DNA of 64,000 bases from Riptortus pedestris (lineage: Eukaryota > Arthropoda > Insecta > Hemiptera > Alydidae). The translations under genes and the position numbers were made by a program. The stretch covers positions 72,098,501-72,162,500 of the forward strand of contig CM032232.1 in the NCBI GenBank assembly GCA_019009955.1, written 5' to 3'. Below, piece after piece: positions 27,470-35,800 of this stretch (position 1 is the first letter of the stretch; every line of letters starts with the position of its first letter). Under the pieces are notes generated by a model. The model was given only the letters and a program-made list of their open reading frames with translations, was not told where the DNA came from and did no database searches.

Positions 27470-29274
27470 CACTGACTTACGTACTGCGTCCAGATAGTTC
27501 CTCGTTCATTCCATTCCCTTGGTGGAATGATACTGTTGAGTATATCAGAAAGGCTTCCTTCCTTTGGTTTCTCAACAGAAAAGTCTTCACAAGACTGTAA
27601 ATTTAAGGTATTTGGCACAGAACATTACAAAGGTTACATAATAATAAAAACATTACAATTAGTTCCACTGCTGTTTAAATAAGAGGGGCATTCTTTGTCT
27701 GCCAAGCAGTTGAATTTAATGCAACTCGTAGGGGGTTACGTCAACTCCCTAAATAGGTTTCCTTCGCGCAGCTTTACAATAAATATTCTTGACTAATTTA
27801 AATGTGCCTATCATAAGCATTGAACATTATTTTTAATGAGAAAAAAAATAAACCTCAAATGCCCGATGCAATGAAAAATTCCAGCCCCAATCCTGGGATG
27901 ACATTCAGAGGGCATCTATCTCACTTTATGCCCCCTCAAGTTTTTTAGTTAGTACATTACACTAAATTGGCAACCGAACGTAGTATTGAACCCGTTTAGT
28001 ACTGGCGTCATTTTCGAGTACTACTCTGTGTGGCCGAGGGGGAAATTCAGGGCATGAATTGATGCAGGTGCGTCATCGGCCACCCAAAGAAACACAGGTT
28101 GATGCAGCTTACGCGTCACCGGTACAGAATGGGTTAAGCGAGCAATGAGATCATAAAAGTGTCTATGCCTGAACCCACATTTAACACGAAACGAGATTAG
28201 AACGTTCGGATTGAAATCGCGGCTGCTAGAGAGTTAGAAATATCGCGAATATATTATTCAGGTCCCCCTTATAACCCCCTCTCCCGTTCGAACCTAAAAA
28301 ATTTAATATATCTTATAATCATGGAAGAATTAATGATAATGTACATTTTCGTTAAGTTCGGTTCAATCGTTAGTGCCCAATACAATTGTTGGCTCCTACT
28401 TTAATTTTTTAGTGTATATCTTGTTTATACTTTGTTATTCTACAAAAGTGAAAATAACAAAACAACTTTTATCCTGTGCTTTTTGGCCGAAAAACCAATA
28501 GGAAACGGAATATCGCTATTTTTAATTTTAGGCCTCCCTTACAACCCCCACTCCTGCTCCATCTGCCGATCTAAACCATCCAGGGCGTCACCCAAACGCA
28601 TACAAAAAAATTCATTCAAACAGGCCCAGCCGTTTAGGAGTTCAGTGACACACACGTACAGTACAATTATATATATAAAGACTAAGTGCATGGTTCCTAC
28701 TGACCGCAAACCAAGGTTTACCTGGAACTCACATAATCTACAACATCTAGTGGTAAGATTTATGAAGGTAATGTTGATATTGGGGAAGTTATATTCATAA
28801 CTCCCCGAAGTACAGTACTACCGAATACATAGAAAAAGTCCGTCACGCAGGGGCTGCGTAAACTAAGCAGATTTCCCACGTGAAGTAATACAATAGAGAA
28901 ATCTCCATACAAGAGCCCAACACTTACGGCAAAGGGCCGAACTAGGTTTTGGCGGGAAACTCAAAAATCCGTTACTGGCCCAAATTTAATAAAAATGCAA
29001 ATATCTCGGTTAATATTCAAGATAGGGAATAAATGTATAGAACAATATTTATAGTAAATTTAATTTCTAATAAGATTGATTCTATACAATTTTTCGATCC
29101 GACGCATAATAACGGAGATATTTTGAATTTTCAGAAAATCCCCCCTCTAAACCCCCCCTCCCACTGGACCGATTTCAGCCATTAACGAACTTGATCTTCC
29201 TTTTTACATAAAACGATTAAATTCCGAGTTTGGTAACGATCAAACAAAAATTGCGACCGCTAGAGCGTTAACAG

Positions 29275-29348
<74 letters not shown>

Positions 29349-29859
29349 CTATATATAAAATTTTGAACGGACCTCATTTTCGTCATCTCCTGGGTAGGAT
29401 CGATGGACATTTGAAGAAATTTTTCGAAACTCGCGTCATGAGTACGACCTCAATAGCTGATTTCCCTTAAGGGAAATCTGCTAATAACCACCAATTTCAC
29501 TATTCACATTAGGGAAAGGTTCATTGAAATATATAAATTTGGGTAGATGACTGGAGTCAGTGAGTGTTAACTATGTAGGTCATGCCCGTGGTAAACGTAC
29601 AGTCTATTGTATTTGGTGATGAACTCACTAAATTAATCCTCTAACTCCGCCTCTAGGAACAGGTGGATAGCTAGGCCGAACTGCCTGTAGTAATATGTCC
29701 CGTAAATAAATAAATCTAATAAATTATTTTTACTTGACTTTCACTTTCATCTGTCCTTGGGACAACGAATGGAGTTGACCATTTCAATAAATTATAATCC
29801 GTTGATAACAATATTTGCCTCTCTTCTTCTTCAACTTCAAATTCTTCTGGAAGTTCCAT
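18756..29859 (-). CDS. DNALI1: axonemal inner-arm dynein light chain p28 / DNALI1 (six exons, 250 aa)
   Basis: Minus-strand coding exons: 29734-29859, 27481-27594, 24778-24910, 23139-23284, 22220-22417 and 18756-18791. All junctions are GT-AG and the phase is continuous: 42, 38, 93 (two exons split by a phase-1 intron), 66 and 11 codons plus TGA. Family landmarks in order are YNLLKWSTPFVVPR, ILNSIIPPREW, TRTDVVKLAEKLDKIL, DEIIRQVTVNCAERGLLLLR, YESSIAYGIRKALE, a charged coiled coil AEEGKRELEEQIEKL and the C-terminus QLESIIAPKK. Length matches the usual 250-260 aa. Known role: a light chain bound to single-headed inner dynein arms with actin, needed for ciliary and flagellar beating. The start is the ATG before ELPEEF, upstream of the conserved N-terminal motif. 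The introns hold many transposons, but every exon is intact. Confidence 0.95.
18870..19092 (+). mobile_element. MITE-like element with TTTAGTCCCCCCT terminal inverted repeats
   Basis: Perfect 13-bp terminal inverted repeats TTTAGTCCCCCCT at 18870-18882 and 19080-19092, with imperfect inverted matches inward (CGCCATCTTG against CAAAATGGCCG). The interior has two copies of a unit sharing ACCACCGATGG and GTATTTTGGAAATTTTAAAG. No clear target duplication, so the superfamily is unassigned. It ends 79 bp from the acceptor of the last DNALI1 exon. Confidence 0.7.
19253..19750 (+). mobile_element. non-autonomous hAT-type element with 8-bp target duplication
   Basis: Terminal inverted repeats CAGTGGCGGCTCG at both ends, flanked by a perfect 8-bp duplication CTACTTAT at 19245-19252 and 19751-19758. 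The CAGTG termini and 8-bp duplication are hAT hallmarks. At 498 bp with no transposase frame it is non-autonomous. Confidence 0.9.
19861..20480 (+). mobile_element. family A element
   Basis: TCCGTCACGCAGGGGCTGCG at the 5' end, A body, (TA)n at about 20320-20376, A 3' module and CTGCTAA end. The 3' hairpin is partly deleted, leaving TAGCAGAAATCTGCTAA. Forms an inverted pair with 20586-21096. Confidence 0.8.
20586..21096 (-). mobile_element. family A element, inverted, short 3' module
   Basis: 5' end at 21096 on the minus strand, A body, (TA)n at about 20619-20642, then only ACAGTTTTGAACGG and a fragment of the terminal hairpin. It faces 19861-20480 3'-to-3' across about 105 bp. Confidence 0.75.
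21228..21975 (+). mobile_element. family A2 element interrupted by a SINE
   Basis: A-type 5' end at 21228 followed by a different body also present at 34465-34790 (AAATCTACATACT, CAACCTCTCA..GCTGAA, AGAAATATTCTT..CCGGAA, ATTGAAAACTATT). A SINE at 21511-21745 interrupts it. After the SINE the body resumes and ends in the 90-bp block shared with 54690-54775. No CTAA hairpin end seen. Confidence 0.6.
21511..21745 (+). mobile_element. tRNA-derived SINE, family 1
   Basis: tRNA-like head with GTTAGCCATGTGAGTTAA and B box GTTCGATTCC, a body with GGCTAGAAAAGGGTGGTAA and GATAACCCGTCCC, and a TTAATAAATAA tail. Flanked by TTAATTTTAT and TTAATTTCAT, a plausible target duplication, and nested in a family A2 element. 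Confidence 0.8.
21976..22192 (+). mobile_element. tRNA-derived SINE, family 1
   Basis: Head GGTTGGCCGTGCGCGTTAAG, B box GGTTCGATTCCCACC, body GGCTAGAAAAGGGTGGTAAC and GATAACCCGTCCC, tail GGACGTAAATAATAATAA. One of the best preserved copies. It ends 28 bp from the donor of DNALI1 exon 5. Confidence 0.85.
22418..23138 (-). other. DNALI1 intron with a LINE fragment
   Basis: Phase-0 intron between the YGIRKALE and AEEGKRELEE exons. It contains a minus-strand LINE C-terminal fragment (22714-23050) and little else. Confidence 0.85.
22714..23050 (-). mobile_element. RTE-like LINE ORF2 C-terminal fragment
   Basis: An open minus-strand frame reads IAWIINKRKWTWAGHLVREN, then KWSKNMSSWHFRNYKRKRRR, and ends shortly after WRRLEEAQYLARIKPE. 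The order 'IxxRKWxWAGHxxR..W..W.......RxxxRP...W......C...RxxWxxLEEAY' is typical of the C-terminus of RTE-type LINE polyproteins. No reverse transcriptase core remains, so this is a 5'-truncated copy inside the DNALI1 intron. Confidence 0.75.
23425..23562 (+). repeat. family A 3' fragment (decayed)
   Basis: Diverged 3' module: TTTTGAATGGACTT, CTCCTAGGTAGGACCGATAG, and a degraded hairpin TTTCTCTTAGGGAAA. The 5' half is missing. Confidence 0.6.
24240..24470 (-). mobile_element. tRNA-derived SINE, family 1
   Basis: Minus-strand copy with the tail at 24240 (ATT)n, GGGACGGGTTATC, CCAGGGTGG, and a head with GAATCGAACTCGCC (reverse of the B box). The tRNA-like head ends near 24470. Confidence 0.8.
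25156..26411 (+). mobile_element. family B element, copy in direct tandem
   Basis: Starts ACTAGCTCAGATACCCGG after a (TA)n tract (25091-25155). Contains several monomers (CCCGCTATA starts near 25709 and 26009, about 300 bp apart), the terminal TTCGGTTCAGCCGTTTAAGC, a short (CAAA)n and AGAGGTTACAATTTCATATA. No family A module flanks it. Confidence 0.75.
26421..27390 (+). mobile_element. family B element, second direct copy
   Basis: Begins ACTAGCTCAGATACCCGG at 26421, right after the preceding copy, and contains about two monomers. It is cut short near 27360 to CAGAGGTTACAATTTTATA, then a (TA)n tract. Confidence 0.75.
27391..27463 (+). repeat. (TA)n followed by (AG)n microsatellite
   Basis: About 38 bp of TA repeats to 27428, then about 35 bp of AG repeats to 27463. 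It lies just inside the DNALI1 intron downstream of the exon 2 donor. Confidence 0.9.
28190..28678 (+). repeat. diverged family B-related repeat
   Basis: Two degenerate monomers (ACAATTGTTGGCTCCTACTT, ACCAATAGGAAACGGAATAT, GGCCTCCCTTACAACCCCCA) and a different 3' end, AGGCCCAGCCGTTTAGGAG followed by ACACACACGTACAG and a short TA run. Confidence 0.6.
28839..29484 (+). mobile_element. family A element, complete
   Basis: From TCCGTCACGCAGGGG to CTGCTAA, 646 bp. 5' hairpin CGCAGGGGCTGCG, subterminal AAACTAAGCAGATTTCCC mirrored by GGGAAATCTGCTAA at the 3' end, (TA)n at about 29280-29346, and 3' hairpin GATTTCCCTTAAGGGAAATC. No obvious target duplication. Confidence 0.85.
29530..29712 (+). repeat. 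diverged family 1 SINE
   Basis: Weak but ordered matches: GTGAGTGTTAACTATGTAGG, GGTGATGAACTCACTAAATT, ATGTCCCGTAAATAAATAAA. Close to the DNALI1 exon 1 donor at 29733. Confidence 0.5.
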
Positions 29860-30004
29860 CCCTTTAAATATTGTCTTCTTATCTATTTATTTAAGTGAAG
29901 TATCTATGCAAATATCCTTACATATGTTTTATTTATTATCTGAGGCTTTGGTTAGCCACCTCCAACAAAAGAGAGTACATACAGCTGAGACAAATATTTC
30001 TGAA

Positions 30005-30258
30005 ATATTTTATTTTTTATTTATGTCCACTTTATGCTACTGAGGCTAATCGGGGCGGTCATTTACAGGCTACCTCAAATTTCAAGCCAGGGTGGATCCC
30101 TGATCAAACATCAGGGTCAACTAATCAAGAATTTTTATTAATGAGTCTATTGTTAAATAAATTTCTATTGCCCATGTGAGAATCGTACTCGCGGCTCAAG
30201 GTTTACCACATGAGATTAAGACCAAAACCTTAACTCACATGGCTAACTAACCTGAACC
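30005..30258 (-). mobile_element. tRNA-derived SINE, family 1
   Basis: Minus-strand copy: TATGTCCACTTTATGCTACT tail region, CTAATCGGGGCGGTC, AAGCCAGGGTGG, AGAATCGTACTCGCGG (reverse B box, one change), CTTAACTCACATGGCTAAC head. Confidence 0.75.
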
Positions 30259-31555
30259 ACTCTCCCTCTTGGTGAAATGCAATGTAATGACTTGAAAAAA
30301 AAAGAAAGCATATGTATACTGAGTAGAAGGCACAAACTCTGGGGGGGGGGGACTTAAATATTATGATGTTATTATAAAACTTAATTTTTATGGAATCAAT
30401 TGTAAACATTTTCGATTTATGATACCACGTGGTGCTAGGGTGTGTGCTTTACTCAGTGCAGAAGAAGCCGGGGACCATATGTAAATCGGTTCCTAATCAA
30501 GTTCTTATAAATATTTATATACCGTATGCCATATAACTTATAATTCATAATTCTTACGTAGTTTATAATTATATAAAAAAAAATCTTTCTAATCAAAAGA
30601 AAATCCGAGTTCACCAAAGAATGTACATACTTTAAGATATAACTTCTTAATTAAGATTAAAAATCTTCATTTATAAATGAGAAATGTAATTAGAAATATT
30701 TAGCAAAAATGCCTGCGAAGACATTCGAGACTGCATTTATTATTTTTATGTACTGGACACGAAGAGGATATCTGTAATTTATATGTTTGCAGTAGTAGTT
30801 CCATTTGGGTTAGGACGTATTATATTAATAAACTTGGTAAACCTAGAGTGACGTGTTCGTTTCCCATATATATATATATAATTTTGAAAGGACGTCATTT
30901 TCGTCATCTAGGTCTCACTGTTTAATGTTGACTTCAGCTATAGTTCTATGCTCATATCAACACAAATACGTAATACAATAAAAACGTAAATAACAATAGT
31001 TAATATAAATAACAAAATGAACATCTCTTTTAAACTGTTTATTTTTCTAAAACAAGGGGGAAATGAATCCCAAAATAAATTACTATAAATTTAAAACAAA
31101 AATTAAACAAATTGTATTATGTTCATGTTTGTTTACGAAAAACATGTTATTCGTCTGTAAAAATGTTAATGCCTGCAAACTAGTAGGGGTTACCGCAGAA
31201 TTATAACACCTAGTTTTATCAAATTCCTCTCAGACGAAGGAAAACCTACATGAAAATAGACACGAAATCCATATAATATTGAAATAGCTTGAATTTCAAA
31301 CGAAAGGGCCTAAAAAGTAACCAAAAAGTTTGAGAAAACAAATTGAATGAAGTTACAGTTTTACGTCACGTAGGCTCTTTCAACTCTTGTTTGTCCATTT
31401 GAAACTGTACTGGGATCTATCTATTTAAGCAGTTAGAATATGTTCTGGTGGCAGATTTATTGTAAATGGGGGTTAGTTTCCAAATAAAGTTGAAATTTTA
31501 TTTGTTAGAATGGAATACAGTCAGTAAATATTAGTTTTTTTTTATATTGTAAATG

Positions 31556-31763
31556 TCCGACACGCAGGGGCTACGTAAACTAATCAGATTTTCCATGTGC
31601 TAGTATGACACGCTATTGATTTCATCTCATCATATATTCCCTATTTCTATGTAAAACATTTTCGTCATCTACTATTAAGATCGATGGACATTTTGAAAGT
31701 TTTTCAAAAATCGCGTCTTGTGAAGAACGTCAATAGCAGATTTCCCTCAAGGGATCTGAAAAC
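31556..31763 (+). mobile_element. family A element, internally deleted and decayed
   Basis: 5' end TCCGACACGCAGGGGCTACG, no TA tract and no central body, then the 3' module TTTTCGTCATCTACTATTAA, GATCGATGGACATTTTGAAA and a broken hairpin TTTCCCTCAAGGGATCTGAA. Confidence 0.65.
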
Positions 31764-32265
31764 CGATCGATAAAAAAGGAGGTTTAATAAACGCTGAAAA
31801 TAATAAATACCAATAACTCGCATAATATACGAGTTATGAAAAAATGCATAAATCAACAATTGTAGAGCATAAATAGTTGATCAAGACTTGTTCTATAACA
31901 CCCCTACCCTCTCTAAGGCTTGGGTACAACCACAACTACCGACAGCAAGCTGAAGGTAAACATAGGTGTAGGTTCAATTCCTACGAAGGGAGAACATTAG
32001 CTCACAAGTTCGCTATGGATGAGCTGGAGTCTAATGAGTATATACGTCCGACAGTCCCTCGGAATATCCAACAATTATGACTCTGTTGATCCCATCCACA
32101 GGCAGGCTGACAGTGTGAACTGGCCACAGGCCCTCCGGGTACAATGAGGCTCGTCCGTCTACTGGATATAACTCACTCCAGATCCTCCATTGATAACGGG
32201 GTTGTACGTCGAGTTGATCACGCACTTCGTAAAACATCTGGTCATCTCTTGAGCCTCACTCGGAG

Positions 32266-32390
32266 CGGCTAAGGATCATAAAGGTAACACTTACAACTAA
32301 ACTCATTTTTGTCATCTCCTGGGTGGGATCGATGGTTATTTGAAGACATTTTTCGTTGGGTCATTTCCTCTAGGGAAATATGATTCAAAA
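32266..32390 (+). repeat. family A variant 3' fragment
   Basis: GGCTAAGGATCATAAAGGTA and AACACTTAC.ACTAA.CTCATTTTTGT are shared with 54965-55015. They lead into the A 3' module (GATCGATGGTTATTTGAAGA) and a weakened hairpin. Confidence 0.55.
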
Positions 32391-32679
32391 CTGTTTTATT
32401 TGGCTAGGTTACAAATTGCTGGGAGCCCGAGTTGTTCCTTGAGTACTTTATGCTAGTGTTCTCTCAGCTAATCAACCAATATTTGTTCATCAAACCTCAC
32501 ATTGACAATGTGTGGATTTGGTAAATTCTGTGGTCCCCTGCAGTACTAACCTACAACTACAGAGTTCTACATGACTGAATGAATAGTTGCAATTAAGATA
32601 CATTCCTCTTATATTCGTCTATTGGCTACACTAATTTGTCTAAATGATACAATATTTTTCCAATTCATTCTGGGAACAC

Positions 32680-32680
<1 letters not shown>

Positions 32681-32748
<68 letters not shown>
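32681..32748 (+). repeat. (TG)n microsatellite
   Basis: Uninterrupted TG dinucleotide run of about 68 bp. It sits about 60 bp beyond the poly(A) signal of the AXDND1-like gene. Confidence 0.95.
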
Positions 32749-32750
<2 letters not shown>

Positions 32751-32807
32751 GATAAGCCCCTGATGGAAGATACACATTTTCAATTTAGAGTGTCTTTTGC
32801 CAAATAT

Positions 32808-32813
32808 TTTATT
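32808..32813 (-). terminator. poly(A) signal of the AXDND1-like gene
   Basis: AATAAA on the minus strand about 30 nt past the TAG at 32843-32845. Together with the (TG)n just beyond, this suggests a short 3' UTR and shows the gene ends here rather than running on into DNALI1. Confidence 0.6.
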
Positions 32814-32842
32814 AGTTAGTTAAATTAACTCCATTTGCACTA

Positions 32843-35800
32843 CTAAGAGGCATGACTTCCTTCGCCGTCTTCCTCTTCTTCGAAGTCCGAAGTATCTGTC
32901 TCACCCATTTCGACATCAATAAGATCTTTAGTTACAATTATTGTAGATTTAGGTTTCTGTTTCTTCTTTCCTGGGTCCTGAAAAAAATAATGATACCATC
33001 GGTTAATTTTTAAAAATGTATAAACAGTATATACATTACTCTGCTATCACAGGAGATAAGTTATAAACAGTTTAAATATGTACAAAGTAGGTCTCCTCTA
33101 CGCTTCAATTCTTATGGCGTGTGAGCAAGAATTATTCAAATCTGGTTTGGATCAAATTATTTATTTCTAAATACAAAGCAATCTGCGTTCTAACTTTCAC
33201 TTTACGAATATTATAATAAAAAGAAAATACAATCGAAAAAAGCAAATAAAATCATTTAGGTTCAAATGGAACCTCATTAATAATTATACCCTTCATAACA
33301 ATGATTTCAAAATATTCATGTAATTCCTTTGTCCACATTTTTAAAATATCAAAATGAACAACTGTTCTGCAAGTGTAGGGCCCAGTGTATGGTATCATAC
33401 AAAGGAAAACAGGAAAGTCATCTATGTTTGAGTAAGTGAAGTATTGATTCCTTTTTTATTTTTTTATTTTACGTCCACTTTATGCTACTAGGCTAATCGG
33501 GACGGGTAATCTATAGGTTACCATCCTTTTCTAGCCAGGGTGGGCACAAGGAGTTCATTTAATGAGTCTGTCATTAAATAAATTTCCACTGCCCAGGGCG
33601 GGATTCGAACCCGCCACTCTCGGTCTGCCATGCGACATTAGGACCAACGCCCTAACTCGCACGGCCAACCATAGTTTCCTTTATGAGGTAATGAAAGGTT
33701 GGGGATATATCTTCCTTCTTACAAGCACCCTTTCATTATCTCGTATGTTTTTTGACAATATTTTCTACCGATTGAAAAATCTATCCAAACAAAGATATTT
33801 TAAAGCATTAATACCTTCCTGGTTTGTTCTTCCTCTTCAGACACACTGGGGGACGAAGAGGTTACTATTTCCATTTCTTCTTCCAATTCTGCTTCCCCTT
33901 CTTCGTCAAGTCCTTCAGCCAGCATTCCTGGGTGCCATTCTTCCACCCCTACCACTTCCTCACTCTCTCCCTCCTCCTCTACCTGCTCCTCTTCCGAGGC
34001 CAAAGAGTATTTTGTTATTTCCTCTTCTTCCTCCAATGCTTCTTCTCTTGCCTTCCTTTCCTCTTCCTCAGTTATTGCTCTCTCTTTCTCTTCTAGCTCT
34101 AAACGTTCCTGTTCTTCTTTTTCTTGTTTCAGTTTTTCTTTTCCTTCATCGTCCAATTGGTCTAAACCCATGGATTGCAATTTACGCCGACGAGCTCTTT
34201 CCTTGTCGTCTTCAGTTTCTTCTTCTGGCTCTTCATCATCTTCAAATTTCTGAACTTTTACTTCTTCTTTTTTCTCTAATTCAACCGGTATATCAATAAT
34301 AACAGTAGGTTTTTTATGGGCCAACACCTCACTAAAAACATAACTAATTAGAGAAAATCTAATATAAATAACTTCATTTAGTATGTATTTTATGTTAAAA
34401 CCCTAATGCAGCTGAGTAGTAATGAAGGAACCCTCCCAAATTTTTCTAGTCTAAAATAAAAAAGTCCGTCAAGCAAGGGCTGCGTAAACTAAGCAAAACT
34501 TCCACGTGAAGGTTTACGATACATAAATCTACATACTTGTAAGACCCCCACCGTGAATATTATGAAGAAGTATAAATTATAATGAGAAATCATTCAGTCA
34601 ATTTATATTCTAATAACCCCCACAACAGAAAGCGTACGAATTGTAAACAAACAGATCAACCAACCTCTCACAGCTGAATAGATAGCTAGAAATATTCTTG
34701 ACCGGAAAGAAAAACAAATACTGAAATATATCTGTGTATATTAATTTTATTGAAAACTATTACCTATATCTAGTAGTGTAATTTATAATGAATTAGTATA
34801 ATTATTATCTCAATTACTGTTTTTCTCCTATAAGCATAAACTGTCTACAGTTATCAAAAAAGGCTTGACTTTTCATCTTATCATTATGTCAGTACATGAA
34901 TAAACTAGTGTCTATTCAAATTTTCCAAAGTCAATCAATCAGATACCTTAATACCGCCTAATAACCCTTGTATATCGGATTACACATAGTTTCATTTTCT
35001 TAAACCACAATTTTTGGTGTGATTTTTGTGTGCCAGGCTAAAATATTGTTTAATAAAGATCATACACATTTAAATTAAATGCAGACGCAAGGGCGTATTC
35101 AAACAAATCTATCTTTAAAATTGTAACTTTTGTAGAGCATTGATTATTTTTAATTAAGGTCTCGTGTTAGTTTGATATTTTGTATGAGATAGAAAATATT
35201 TCAACAATTGCTGGCTACTCAGTTGCCTTTTTTGCTACTTTTCACACTAAAGACTCGTTTACATTAGTGGAGAATTAGGGTTAATTGGGAAGAAAGTTAG
35301 CATTAGATCGTCAGATTTGCTAGCGTGGAGTGATGACTGATGGCGACCTTCAGCAAGTCAGCTGTAGAGAGTCGACTTATTATTGGCAATGTGTGTTCGG
35401 TTCATATTATATTGGAAGTATGAACTTCCTATAATTTTACATCACTTCAATTAATTATTTGATATCGTTTTAATTGCATGAGATAATTTTCCCCTAGAGA
35501 GGTTGGATTACCCGGGGGTGTGGCAGTTATCTGCACAGTGTGTACACACCTTGGGCTATACAAACTACGGAGCCCGGGGATCTCATCTGGTTATAGCCTC
35601 TGTGCTTTGCCTATGTAGATTCCACACGGTACATTATGGGTCAGAGGTAAAAGAGTGGTATTGGATTCATTCTCTTTAGTTTGCCGGTGCCATTCCCGCT
35701 GTCCATTGGTGGCATTGGAGGTTTCCAAAGGATCTGTATGTCCTAAGTCGGTTTTGCTATCCCGAAACCCGTGACCATTTAAAACGTTAATGTCTAGACC

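Larger units (their letters stand above)
24911..27480 (-). other. DNALI1 intron 2 with tandem family B elements
   Basis: Phase-0 intron. Donor GTAAGT lies at 27475-27480, and a microsatellite begins only 12 bp further into the intron. Almost the whole intron from 25090 to 27463 is (TA)n plus two direct family B copies. Confidence 0.85.
27595..29733 (-). other. DNALI1 intron 1
   Basis: Phase-0 intron from donor GTAAAA to acceptor TTTACAG. It contains an unrecognised GC-richer block at about 27880-28140, a diverged family B copy (28190-28678), a family A element (28839-29484) and a diverged SINE (about 29530-29712). Confidence 0.8.
29860..32807. other. intergenic region between the two dynein-light-chain paralogues
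   Basis: About 3 kb holding a minus-strand SINE (30005-30258), a family A 3' scrap near 30880, a diverged family B monomer near 30930-31100, a decayed family A copy (31556-31763), a tRNA-like head near 31915-31992, a family A 3' scrap (32266-32390) and a (TG)n microsatellite. The DNALI1 promoter must lie in its left part; no core motif can be named. Confidence 0.6.

Noticed and set aside
33600..33620. True tRNA genes at B-box sequences such as GGGATTCGAACCCGCC
   Set aside because: The same heads recur at many sites, each fused to a shared non-tRNA body and AT-rich tail, so they are SINEs.
33562..34299. 245-codon plus-strand frame rich in Leu and Pro
   Set aside because: It is the opposite-strand shadow of the Glu-rich AXDND1-like exon at 33815-34331, extended through a SINE.
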